Shown: positions 30,808 through 38,541 of the stretch, one piece after another
How the letters are laid out: each line of letters opens with the position of its first letter
Numbering within the stretch: position 1 is the stretch's first letter
Notes under the pieces: model-generated
Databases searched by the model: none
What the model was told of the DNA's origin: nothing
The model's input: only the letters and a program-made list of their open reading frames with translations
Position numbers and translations under genes: made by a program
Origin: JAJZXY01 sp046706185
GTDB taxonomy: Archaea; Thermoplasmatota; Thermoplasmata; Sysuiplasmatales; Sysuiplasmataceae
Assembly: GCA_046706185.1 (NCBI GenBank)
Contig: JBJKPR010000011.1
Span: 1-64,000, forward strand
Reading direction: 5' to 3'
Length of the DNA stretch: 64,000 bases

Positions 30808-33800
30808 ATGCACAAAGCCAGGAATCAGGTCAAGATGGGAGAGGAATTCATAACACCTAAGGGCGTATTTGAGGCGCCGCAGGAGAATGCAGCCTTCCGG
30901 GACAAGCCAGCTGGAATGAGGAGGTTCTCGGCAGGGCCAATAGCTTCAGCAATAGAGTCGCTCTCAGAGGCCGGTGACTGGAGGTCTCTCCTCTCAGGCT
31001 ACGTGGCGAAGGTCTCGGGACAGGCAAGAGAGTTGTTCGCTGTTTTTGTAGTCGTGAGCAGGGATCTGCAGCTCAGATGGACAACACACCAGGACATGAT
31101 CGACCAGGGTGCACAGCTGAAGTATGAGGAGCTGCTTCCGCTGAATGCCGACTTCGGTGACCCGGTCAAGACAATAAGGGGCCCATCATCAGGCATAACA
31201 CTCATAGATGAAATTGCACTGTCGACCGGTTCCAGCGAGTTCACTCTCTTCAGGGGCACAGGGAGGGGAAGCGCGACTCTCTATCTCTATACCGGCGGAA
31301 GGAGAAAGCTGACCGAGGAGGAGGCCGTCTCATTTTCCTACGTAACAGCAGTTTTTGATGCAATAATAAAGAGGGAGTTTTCAGTGGGCGAACAGCTTGC
31401 CCATTCAGCAAGGCTCTCGGCTGCAATCGAGCTTGGAAGGCAGATTGGCGACAATGCGCTCGCAGGAAGTTTCATGAACAGGGCTGCAGACACGATACAG
31501 AAGAAGATAGGCATAGACTACGTCGCCCTGATGGTTCTGGATGACAAGAAGAGAGAGGTGGAATTTGCAGGGATCAGCGAGTCGCTTACACCCCTCTATG
31601 ATACGCCACAGAGCATGAAACCGGGGAACGTGATACTCGCGGCCCTCGGGCAGAAGGAGCCTCTCATAATCAATGAAATAGAGAACAGCGGGTACAGGCC
31701 CCTGGGGACAGGTGTCAGATGGGCGGCCCTTGTCCCTCTTGACACGCATTCGAAGAGGAACGCACTTCTTGTGCTGGAAAGCAAGAGCCCGTCTCCATAC
31801 AGCGATGGAGAGCTGAAGGACATAGAGATTGTGTCATCTCTGCTTTCAGACAGACTCTCCACCAGCATCTCAGTTGCTGAAAAGGAGAGAAAGGTTCTGG
31901 TGAGGAACATGCTTCTCGAGGAACTTCTGCTGCTCCACAGGCAGTCAGACCCTGCCAAGATAGCAGAGGAAGCACTTTCATTCATAGAATCGGTTGTCCC
32001 CTCCACAATTTCTGTGTTCTACGCGCTGAACGAATCCAGGACAACGCTCATACCTGTCACTTCAAGAGGATTCTTTGCGGAGGAGATGCTCTCATACTCA
32101 GTCCCTGTGGGTGAAGGAATTGTGGGCAAGGCGATTTCCAGCGACATGCCCGAGGTCATAAATGATGCACATGCCGACCTCAGGGCGATCAATCTGCCAG
32201 GCGGGTCTGGAGAGCCTGAATCCATACTCGTCATGCCGATAAAGAGCATCAAGGAGGACATAGGCGTCATCACGCTCCACAGGTCCGGCAGGAAGGGGTT
32301 TTCAGCCGAGGATCTTGACTCCATCACTCTCATCTCCAGGCAACTTTCGACGGTGATGGAGAGGGCAAACGCAACAGTGGAGATGAGAAAGGTCGTTTCA
32401 GAGAAGGAGGCGGAGGCAACACTCACATCGCAGCTCGCGGATGAGTTCATAGCGGCACTGTCCGATGAAAGGCTCGAAGCGCTCCCAGGACAGATACTCA
32501 GGAAGTGCACTGAAACAGCCGGATGTGAATCGGGCTGCCTTTTCATCAGGCTTGGAAGTTACGAGGAGTTCAAGTGCGTTGCACAGCGCCCAACATCGAA
32601 GCTCACAGGAAAGAAGGAAGTCAGACATGAAGACATCGAGTCCCTGAAGAAGGAGTCTGTACACCTTGCAAACAACACTTACGTTCTGGAGGACGGCTAC
32701 AAGGTGGAGGATGCCTGTGAGAATCTGGGCATAGGAATGGACAGGAACGCACTGAAGTACGAGATGGACAACATCAGACCATATCTGATGCTTTACCACG
32801 AGGAGAGCGTGCCCGGGTGCGAGACAGTTTTTGCAGGGGTGGGTTATACGCTTTCAAAATCAAAGCAGCTCTTCAGGGGATATCTGCTTCAGAAGCTTCT
32901 CAACTTTTTTGAGATCAGGTATTCCAGAATACACGACAGGAAGGCAGACACCGATGAGCTCCTGAGGACAAAGAAAGCCTCCTACTTCAAGGATGCAGTC
33001 TATGCGGAGACAGACCTTGGCAGGCTCTTCGAGAAAGTCGTTCCCATCATTGGCGACCTCGTCGGTGCATCCATGGTTTCCATCTACCTTGCCAACTACA
33101 CTACATCCTCCTTCGAGGTTGAAGCATCCTGCACCTACAACGGAATGAGTGATCCTCCGGAAAAGATGGTTATGAGCCAGGCAGGGAAGCTTCTCAGCTC
33201 CCTCGACACTCACAAGAAGGTCGTGAGGATTGCGGGGGAGGAGGATGGGCCGTTCAGCTCACTCTTCTCACACCCGATGCTGGTGGGGAAGATCTCCTCA
33301 ATGGACGGGCTCGACTATGTGGTCATAGCTGCGTTCGAGCAGGAGACTGACCTGTCCGCTGCTGACAAGCTCCTGCCAGACCTCCTCAAGGCACTTTCAT
33401 CGAAGGTGAGGCAACTTACAGCCCTCAACCGGGAAAGGCAGAGGACAGGGCTTCTGAACCTTATAGACGACATATCCCGGACGATAACAAAGCAGGGGGA
33501 GTTCTCACGAATGCTTGATGCTGTTTCATCTGCTGCCGGCCACCTGATTGGTGCGGAGTATTCCCTTGTGGGTTTCATGAATGCGTCGAACATCGAGTGG
33601 AGCGGTTACTACGAAACAAGGGTCCCGGAGGCTGTAGAAAGGCTTGCAGTGAGGTCGATGGAGAAGGGGGAGGAGAGCATAGTCAACGACATGTCAGGGC
33701 TTGAGATAGGGCCGGATGAGGATATGCCCGGTTCAATCAGCAATCTGATGGTTTTTCCTGTGACAAGGAAGGAATCAAACCTGCCTGCAGTCTTCATACT

Positions 33801-34902
33801 GCTCTTCAACAAGCTTAATGGAGAAGGTTTCAACGAAAACGACGCATGGATACTTGAACGGCTCGGTTCGAACATTCTTGGCTCGATAAAGACAATAGAG
33901 GCGCTCAAGCAGGAAAAGATAATGAAGAGGAAGGCAGAGCTGAAGAAGGCAGAGCTCTCAGAACTCCTCGACGGTATCGAGGGGGGCATAATAAGGCTTG
34001 ACAGTGATGGAGCGGTCTCCTTTGCAAACAGCGAGGCAAGGAGGATGTTCTCACTATCACAGAACGACTCGTCGCAGAAGATCGTAGAGCTGCTCAGCGA
34101 TACGGACTCGCTTCAGGTGATTGATCTGCTTGATTCCCTGAAGAAAGGGGAGAGGTTCGAAGGCACTTATACATTCAAGGTTGAGGGAGCGCTCAAAAGA
34201 ATATCTGTTTCTGGAAAGCAGATCGTGGATCATGGCAAGAGGAAGGGCACCGTGCTCTTCACAAGGGTTGAGGGAACAGTCAGGGAAGGGGCTCTCGAGG
34301 CTCAGGGGCTGACGGGTCTGGCCATCGAGAAGCACGCAGAGATAAGGAACATGCGCTTCGAGATGAGAAGGGGCTTCAGCTATGCCATATCGGAGGAAAA
34401 GCCCTCTGTTGCCTACGCCACGCTGCTCGACCTGCTGGCCGCAGGGTTTGAGGCGCTGGTGATAAGCAGGGACCATCCGTCGCGTCTCAGCGAAAAATAC
34501 AATCTTGGCAAGTCCGACCTGCGGTGGCTTACCCAGGTGGTGGGAAACAATAATCTTGACCCCTCGAAGCTTTCAGTCATAACAAGTGCAATCATCACTT
34601 TCCTGGAAAAGCATGAGAACTCAGTTATTTTCATTGACGGCCTTGAATATCTGCTTGCAAACAACAACATGATCAGGGTGATAGCGATGCTGGAGAACGT
34701 GATGCAGAAGGTCGTCGACAACGGTGCGGTCGTGATAGCGGCGATCAACAGGCTCACGTTCGACCAGAAGGACCTTGCCATGATAGGCAAGATGTTCGAG
34801 GAACTTGACACGAATGAGCTGAAGAAGAAATACCTCAACAGAGAGATCGAGGAATTTGGGGAAGGTAAGGATGATTCGTCAAACATCGATGCAAACGATT
34901 AA
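30808..34902 (+). CDS. Multi-GAF, PAS and DUF835 signalling protein, 1364 aa
   Basis: A very large soluble sensor. At least four GAF-type repeats can be seen, with clear ones near 205-355 (AADTIQKKIGIDYVALMVLD), 375-515 (SVPVGEGIVGKAISSDMPEV, the strongest match), 715-865 and 890-1045; less clear units lie near 50-195 and 545-700. A PAS domain follows near 1070-1180 (LLDGIEGGIIRLDSDGAVSF), and the C-terminus (about 1210-1345) is DUF835, a P-loop-like archaeal output domain (VIFIDGLEYLLANNNMIRVI). No kinase, cyclase or HTH domain is present, so output must be through DUF835. Ligands unknown. Confidence 0.82.
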   Translation: MHKARNQVKMGEEFITPKGVFEAPQENAAFRDKPAGMRRFSAGPIASAIESLSEAGDWRSLLSGYVAKVSGQARELFAVFVVVSRDLQLRWTTHQDMIDQGAQLKYEELLPLNADFGDPVKTIRGPSSGITLIDEIALSTGSSEFTLFRGTGRGSATLYLYTGGRRKLTEEEAVSFSYVTAVFDAIIKREFSVGEQLAHSARLSAAIELGRQIGDNALAGSFMNRAADTIQKKIGIDYVALMVLDDKKREVEFAGISESLTPLYDTPQSMKPGNVILAALGQKEPLIINEIENSGYRPLGTGVRWAALVPLDTHSKRNALLVLESKSPSPYSDGELKDIEIVSSLLSDRLSTSISVAEKERKVLVRNMLLEELLLLHRQSDPAKIAEEALSFIESVVPSTISVFYALNESRTTLIPVTSRGFFAEEMLSYSVPVGEGIVGKAISSDMPEVINDAHADLRAINLPGGSGEPESILVMPIKSIKEDIGVITLHRSGRKGFSAEDLDSITLISRQLSTVMERANATVEMRKVVSEKEAEATLTSQLADEFIAALSDERLEALPGQILRKCTETAGCESGCLFIRLGSYEEFKCVAQRPTSKLTGKKEVRHEDIESLKKESVHLANNTYVLEDGYKVEDACENLGIGMDRNALKYEMDNIRPYLMLYHEESVPGCETVFAGVGYTLSKSKQLFRGYLLQKLLNFFEIRYSRIHDRKADTDELLRTKKASYFKDAVYAETDLGRLFEKVVPIIGDLVGASMVSIYLANYTTSSFEVEASCTYNGMSDPPEKMVMSQAGKLLSSLDTHKKVVRIAGEEDGPFSSLFSHPMLVGKISSMDGLDYVVIAAFEQETDLSAADKLLPDLLKALSSKVRQLTALNRERQRTGLLNLIDDISRTITKQGEFSRMLDAVSSAAGHLIGAEYSLVGFMNASNIEWSGYYETRVPEAVERLAVRSMEKGEESIVNDMSGLEIGPDEDMPGSISNLMVFPVTRKESNLPAVFILLFNKLNGEGFNENDAWILERLGSNILGSIKTIEALKQEKIMKRKAELKKAELSELLDGIEGGIIRLDSDGAVSFANSEARRMFSLSQNDSSQKIVELLSDTDSLQVIDLLDSLKKGERFEGTYTFKVEGALKRISVSGKQIVDHGKRKGTVLFTRVEGTVREGALEAQGLTGLAIEKHAEIRNMRFEMRRGFSYAISEEKPSVAYATLLDLLAAGFEALVISRDHPSRLSEKYNLGKSDLRWLTQVVGNNNLDPSKLSVITSAIITFLEKHENSVIFIDGLEYLLANNNMIRVIAMLENVMQKVVDNGAVVIAAINRLTFDQKDLAMIGKMFEELDTNELKKKYLNREIEEFGEGKDDSSNIDAND

Positions 34903-34998
34903 AAACAGCATACCATTACACTGCTTGCTTTCCTGTTTTGCCTGTTGAGAGGGTGCGCGAGCATGCGTGGAGCAGAGGGGAGCGGGAAGTGCGTTTGA

Positions 34999-35247
34999 AT
35001 GGGCGGGGCCGGTATGATCCAGGTTGCATGTGAAAACTGTGGCGCACAGATAGACCTCGACGCGGTCAGTGTCGCCACGAAGAGGAAGCTGCACAAGACT
35101 GTCGAATGCGCAATATGCAGGAATGCCAGAGTCTCAAGGGATATGGAATTGCTGACGCAGATATTCTACGGCATGTACGAGGAGGAGACTGACTTCGGTG
35201 AACTCAGAAAAAGGCTCAAACCGTTTGAGCCAGTAAGCTTCTTCTAA
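34999..35247 (+). CDS. Small zinc-binding protein, 82 aa
   Basis: Two CxxC-type pairs, CENCGAQ and CAICRNA, about 23 residues apart make a likely zinc ribbon, followed by a helical tail (LLTQIFYGMYEEETDFGELR). ATG 34999 or ATG 35014 (MIQVACENCG) may be the start; no clear promoter is seen, and it follows the large sensor gene by 96 bases. The stop overlaps that of the membrane gene on the other strand. Function unknown. Confidence 0.65.
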   Translation: MGGAGMIQVACENCGAQIDLDAVSVATKRKLHKTVECAICRNARVSRDMELLTQIFYGMYEEETDFGELRKRLKPFEPVSFF

Positions 35248-35690
35248 CGCTTTTTGTTTTTCTTTTCAATGTGTTCAAACACCGCCGGAACGATTCTGAA
35301 CAGAGACAGGAGGGCGGCAATGAGGGCCAACGGAAACAGGCTCACAGAGAGTGAATACTTGCCTACGACGATGAACGAATATTCCCTTCCGAATATGTAG
35401 ATTGAGTATAGTGCGGTGAGGCACTGGGCCGCTGCCCTGAGGGACAGCCCCGAAATACGTTCGTTCCCAAGCAGGGAGGCGAATATCGAGGCTATCGTTA
35501 TCGCCATGCCGGTGTATGTAATGTCCGCAGTTGCGTTGCCCAGGTTCTGGCTGACGGGAAGGCTGTTGCCGGCAACGACTGTTGTGTACACGCCTATGAG
35601 CGTAAGCGGAAGCACGACGAATAAGAACACACTCTTCATTGCAGAGACGGCTGCACTCCCTGTATGAAGAGGATATTGAACGGGTGCCAT
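35244..35690 (-). CDS. Small polytopic membrane protein, 148 aa
   Basis: Four hydrophobic segments are visible (about 20-42, 58-78, 85-103 and 110-135), and the C-terminus is basic (EHIEKKNKKR), so it lies in the cytoplasm. No family recognised. ATG 35690 follows the stop of the upstream secreted-protein gene by five bases, so the pair forms an operon driven by the TATA box at 36256. A longer GTG start at 35705 would overlap the upstream gene. Confidence 0.7.
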   Translation of the reverse strand: MAPVQYPLHTGSAAVSAMKSVFLFVVLPLTLIGVYTTVVAGNSLPVSQNLGNATADITYTGMAITIASIFASLLGNERISGLSLRAAAQCLTALYSIYIFGREYSFIVVGKYSLSVSLFPLALIAALLSLFRIVPAVFEHIEKKNKKR

Positions 35691-35695
35691 GCTGC

Positions 35696-36232
35696 TCACC
35701 ACCACATCCAGCGCATCCCGCCGGCGGCGGATGCGAGAGCAGAGGGTGTTATCTGAATGCCTGTCGTGAGGACAACCCTGAAACTTATGGCGCCGAGGGC
35801 ATACCTGCCGGAGAGGGTGATTGAGATTGTAACATTTGTGGTTCCCGACGGACCTGTCTGAGAATAGAGTGCCTGGAGAGCGCTGAACGGGACGGGTATG
35901 GATACGTTGAGCCCAAGTTCACGGCCGGGAGGGATTGAGGGGAGGGTGCCGGTGTAGTTGTAAAGGTTAGCGTTGCTGCTTGAGAGAATCTCGGCGTTGT
36001 AGAGCAGGCCGTATATTGAATATATCCCCTGGTTGTTGACATCCACCGTACCGTTGATATAGAGTATTCCTCCACCGGCATGCTCGGCAAAGCCGCCGGA
36101 GCCGGGTACGGTCGCGCTCACCTTCCCCTGCGCTACAGGTACTATGACTGAAACAATGAAAAGCATGAGGAGAACGCCGGCCAACGTTATTGCCGTCCTC
36201 GAGGCTCTCCTCGCAGACCCGGCTGCATTCAC
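35696..36232 (-). CDS. Exported, membrane-anchored protein, 178 aa
   Basis: A basic N-terminus and hydrophobic helix (about 15-36, TLAGVLLMLFIVSVIVPVAQG) are followed by a Ser/Thr/Asn-rich extracellular part with several N-glycosylation sequons (NGT, NYT, NVS, NVT) and beta-sandwich character. Ends with an unusual aromatic GGMRWMWW. No family recognised. Leaderless: TATA box 27 bases before ATG 36232. It is co-transcribed with the small membrane protein that follows. Confidence 0.7.
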   Translation of the reverse strand: MNAAGSARRASRTAITLAGVLLMLFIVSVIVPVAQGKVSATVPGSGGFAEHAGGGILYINGTVDVNNQGIYSIYGLLYNAEILSSSNANLYNYTGTLPSIPPGRELGLNVSIPVPFSALQALYSQTGPSGTTNVTISITLSGRYALGAISFRVVLTTGIQITPSALASAAGGMRWMWW

Positions 36233-36255
36233 AGCGCCAAAGTTCAGTTCATCCG

Positions 36256-36263
36256 TATATAAG
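36256..36263 (-). promoter_or_regulatory. TATA box of the exported/membrane protein pair
   Basis: Minus-strand CTTATATA, centred 27 bases before ATG 36232. Confidence 0.6.
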
Positions 36264-36421
36264 AGAGATCTTCTGAAAATCAGCAGACCGTCAACTGCAG
36301 GAGGCGCATATCGCCGGCCAAGTTTCAGGACACTGCCCCGGAAGGTTGTTCATGTGAACCTGCCCGCCTGGAGGAGATGGCTGGAAAGCATTTTTGAAGT
36401 GAAAGAACTGACAGAAGGAAT

Positions 36422-36430
36422 GAGTTAAAT
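36422..36430 (+). promoter_or_regulatory. TATA box of the Lrp/AsnC gene
   Basis: GAGTTAAATAC region, centred about 28 bases before ATG 36455. Confidence 0.55.
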
Positions 36431-36454
36431 ACGCTTTACAGTAATTGACAGTCG

Positions 36455-36901
36455 ATGACTAGTCTGGGCATCGAAGACAGAATCACGCGCAAAGTCGTCG
36501 TGAGAGTTGTTGACGAAATAGACAGCCAGATATTATCCATACTGAGGGAAAACGCACGGACAAAGAACGTAGAGATTGCACGTAGAGTAAATTTGACAGA
36601 AGGCGGTGTCAGGGCAAGAATAGCAAAGATGATCAAAGACGGCGTTATAGAGAAGTTCACAGTCATAACAAGAAGCAACGATGTTACAGGTCTTGTTATG
36701 ATCAAGACACAGCTTGACCAGATGAGAGTTGTTGCCAGACGCCTCAAGGAACTGGCGGTATCCACATATGAGACAAGCGGCGAGTTCGACCTTGCAGCGG
36801 ACGTGCGTGCGGATAATGTCGAACTGTTCAACAGGAAGGTTGACGAAATACGGTCCTTCCCTGGTGTAGTCAGCACCATGACGCTCATAAGAATGACCTG
36901 A
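36455..36901 (+). CDS. Lrp/AsnC-family transcriptional regulator
   Basis: A 148-aa regulator. Residues 20-70 form the HTH (DEIDSQILSILRENARTKNVEIARRVNLTEGGVRARI) and the rest is the RAM/ligand-binding domain (VMIKTQLDQMRVVARRL..., GEFDLAADVRADNVELFNRKV). ATG 36455 is leaderless. The extra basic N-terminal residues before the HTH are not usual. No adjacent target operon is obvious, so a global role or amino-acid sensing is possible. A nested hairpin follows its stop. Confidence 0.87.
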   Translation: MTSLGIEDRITRKVVVRVVDEIDSQILSILRENARTKNVEIARRVNLTEGGVRARIAKMIKDGVIEKFTVITRSNDVTGLVMIKTQLDQMRVVARRLKELAVSTYETSGEFDLAADVRADNVELFNRKVDEIRSFPGVVSTMTLIRMT

Positions 36902-36904
36902 CAT

Positions 36905-36948
36905 ACAGCTGGAAAGGGGGACCTGCCTGCGGTTGCAGGCGAAGCTGT
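36905..36948. terminator. Nested hairpin after the Lrp/AsnC gene
   Basis: An inner stem GCCTGC-GGTT-GCAGGC (36925-36940) lies inside an outer pair ACAGCT/AGCTGT (36905-36910 and 36943-36948). It begins three bases past the stop codon. A transcription end or 3' stability element is likely; there is no U-run. Confidence 0.4.
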
Positions 36949-37219
36949 CTGTTCTGGTGCTCTGCAGGGATGGTGCGCCCGCAGATCAGTGCCTCGGCGG
37001 AATGCCAAGTCCGCGGATTTGAGAGAGCTGCCTCTGGCAGACGGGACGGGTTCTGTGCGGCGGCGCAACATGAGCCATGGAGTGGAGTGGCGCTCTGCCT
37101 GTCACTCGCGAGTTCAACAGCACAGTTACCGGGCTTTATCCGGAATGAAACAAATATCCTGAGAAGGGCAACCTGTTTTTCCGTTCCAAGCTGACTGCGC
37201 ATTTCAGAGCGGAACGGAT
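36949..37219. other. Intergenic region left of the tnpB element
   Basis: About 270 bases with no convincing gene, promoter or repeat besides the hairpin on its left. Short frames here have no start signals and poor composition. Confidence 0.4.
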
Positions 37220-37228
37220 GGTACTGCG
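37220..37228. repeat. Left copy of 9-bp direct repeat (target site duplication)
   Basis: GGTACTGCG, identical and in the same orientation as 38496-38504, directly outside the left inverted repeat. Confidence 0.85.
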
Positions 37229-37244
37229 GGCTTTGTGATTAAAC
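37229..37244 (+). repeat. Left 16-bp terminal inverted repeat
   Basis: GGCTTTGTGATTAAAC; perfect inverted match to 38480-38495. Confidence 0.88.
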
Positions 37245-37259
37245 TCGGCTTATGCCGAA
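37244..37259 (-). other. Hairpin between tnpB stop and left TIR
   Basis: In tnpB sense the bases after the stop read TTCGGC-ATAA-GCCGAG, a short strong hairpin that runs into the TIR. In IS200/IS605 elements a hairpin here is part of the right end and of the omega RNA scaffold, with the guide just 3' of it. Confidence 0.45.
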
Positions 37260-37265
37260 CATTAT

Positions 37266-38489
37266 TCACTTCCCACCATCTGCTCCGGGGATTGCCGGAA
37301 TCATCCTGTCTTCCTCCGGGTTCCCCTTCATTGCTTCAGCTGGAGGGCCTTTTGAACGGTCAAGCCTTGACCGCCCCTTGTTTGATATGTTTATGGCCGC
37401 ATTTACATCCCTGTCTATCGCCTCGCTGCAATGCGCACAGTGGCCTGTCCTGCTGCCGACACTGAATTGGAGTCTCTCCCCGCATCTCCAGTGCTTTGAG
37501 CTTGTGCCCATTGTTTCCCTGCGCGACAGCTGTATGACCCGAATGCCTTCCCATGCAGCCTTGTAAACGATTTGCCTCTCTATCTCGCCTGCCCATGCAG
37601 TTCCATGAACTATGCTCCTGACTCGCCTGCCCTTTCCGTCCCCCCTGCGGAAGAGTTTCCACTTTATGTCGGTGATGTCTTCCAGGACGATGGCTTCACG
37701 CCTTTCCTTCGACCGCGTGATTATGCTGTTGGTGATTGCATGGATGAACTGCCTTGTGCGGTTCTGCTTCCTTCTGCCATACTTCAATGCAATCCGTTTC
37801 CGTATGCGCACATCGTTGCGCCTGAACGATGCCACGATGCCCTTTGTGTTCAGCTGGACATCTGCCAGCTTCTGCAGGTCGTAGACATCCACAGACTGTT
37901 CGTTGCCCGAAGACACGTTCCCGACATTCCTGTCCACGCCCTGTGTACTGGTGCATTCAATCAAATCAGTCTCCTTCGAGAAAGAAATACTGCATGTGCT
38001 TGCATACAATGCGATTGAACGCACTTTCAGTCCGGGCTGTGACAGCACGTCGAGAACGTGCCTGTTGAGAGTAATTGCTTCACTGTGCCCGTTGAGAGGT
38101 ATGTGCAACTGACCATCACGGATGCTGAACCCATAACATGAAACAAGCTCGGGCCTCCTGCAATATGGAGATTTTGCGGGCCTGCCACGCTTGATGGATT
38201 TCTTCCTTGCGGACAGTATGCCCGATGCCCTCGACATCGCCGTCAGCCTGTAGTATGAGAGTGTCCCGTATTCCTTCAGGTCATGATAGCAGAGTTTCGA
38301 CAGGCGGCCAAGTGAACTGACATCATGGTCAATGCCCGCACGGATGCAGTCGTTGGTCATCAGGCGGAACTGTTCCATCAGATTGAGCAACGCAGGTGAT
38401 GGACTGAATTTCTGTATTACTGATTTGTAGGCAAGCACAGATAATCGAACAACATTCGGATATTTTTCACTGTCTGAGGGTTTAATCAC
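37266..38489 (-). CDS. tnpB: TnpB-like RNA-guided nuclease, RuvC residues intact
   Basis: A 407-aa TnpB (IS200/IS605 OrfB family). The split RuvC acidic residues are present: Asp186 (GVDRNVGN), Glu270 (IVLEDITDI) and Asp359 (AIDRDVNAAINI), so it should cut DNA. The zinc site is altered: the first Cys of the usual CxxC is His333 (SSKHWRCG), with Cys336 and Cys351-x2-Cys354 kept. GTG 38489, inside the right TIR, is preferred because it lies 25 bases from a TATA-like GCTATTAAAC outside the element; a TTG at 38507 would be upstream of that transcript. The C-terminus is long and Pro/Gly-rich (GPPAEAMKGNPEEDR). Confidence 0.87.
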   Translation of the reverse strand: MIKPSDSEKYPNVVRLSVLAYKSVIQKFSPSPALLNLMEQFRLMTNDCIRAGIDHDVSSLGRLSKLCYHDLKEYGTLSYYRLTAMSRASGILSARKKSIKRGRPAKSPYCRRPELVSCYGFSIRDGQLHIPLNGHSEAITLNRHVLDVLSQPGLKVRSIALYASTCSISFSKETDLIECTSTQGVDRNVGNVSSGNEQSVDVYDLQKLADVQLNTKGIVASFRRNDVRIRKRIALKYGRRKQNRTRQFIHAITNSIITRSKERREAIVLEDITDIKWKLFRRGDGKGRRVRSIVHGTAWAGEIERQIVYKAAWEGIRVIQLSRRETMGTSSKHWRCGERLQFSVGSRTGHCAHCSEAIDRDVNAAINISNKGRSRLDRSKGPPAEAMKGNPEEDRMIPAIPGADGGK

Positions 38490-38495
38490 AAAGCC
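38480..38495 (-). repeat. Right 16-bp terminal inverted repeat
   Basis: GTTTAATCACAAAGCC on the plus strand; contains the tnpB GTG start on the minus strand. Confidence 0.88.
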
Positions 38496-38504
38496 GGTAC
38501 TGCG
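38496..38504. repeat. Right copy of 9-bp direct repeat (target site duplication)
   Basis: GGTACTGCG, same orientation as the copy at 37220-37228. Confidence 0.85.
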
Positions 38505-38508
38505 CAAA

Positions 38509-38517
38509 GTTTAATAG
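38509..38517. promoter_or_regulatory. Symmetric TATA element serving the glycosyltransferase and perhaps tnpB
   Basis: AGTTTAATAG. On the plus strand it lies 28-29 bases before ATG 38542; on the minus strand it reads CTATTAAAC and lies 25 bases before the tnpB GTG. The element's duplicated target ends only four bases away. Confidence 0.5.
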
Positions 38518-38541
38518 CTTCGCGATAAAGGGTAGCCTGCC

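Larger units (their letters stand above)
37229..38495. mobile_element. 1267-bp TIR element carrying only a tnpB-like gene
   Basis: Perfect 16-bp terminal inverted repeats (GGCTTTGTGATTAAAC at the left end, its reverse complement at the right end) flanked by perfect 9-bp direct repeats GGTACTGCG. This is the signature of cut-and-paste insertion by a DDE transposase; repeat sequence and 9-bp duplication resemble the IS903 group of the IS5 family (ends starting GGCTTTGTT). No transposase of that type is inside. The only gene is a TnpB, normally a passenger of IS200/IS605 elements, which have no TIRs and make no duplication. It is therefore a non-autonomous element with a captured tnpB. Confidence 0.82.

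Noticed and set aside
36949..37219. A 74-residue plus-strand frame left of the tnpB element
   Set aside because: No promoter or ribosome site, mixed composition, and it ends next to the duplicated target site without any supporting context.
38490..38507. Upstream TTG start for tnpB at 38507
   Set aside because: It lies outside the element, in the duplicated target, and upstream of the likely transcript start; an in-element GTG explains the protein better.
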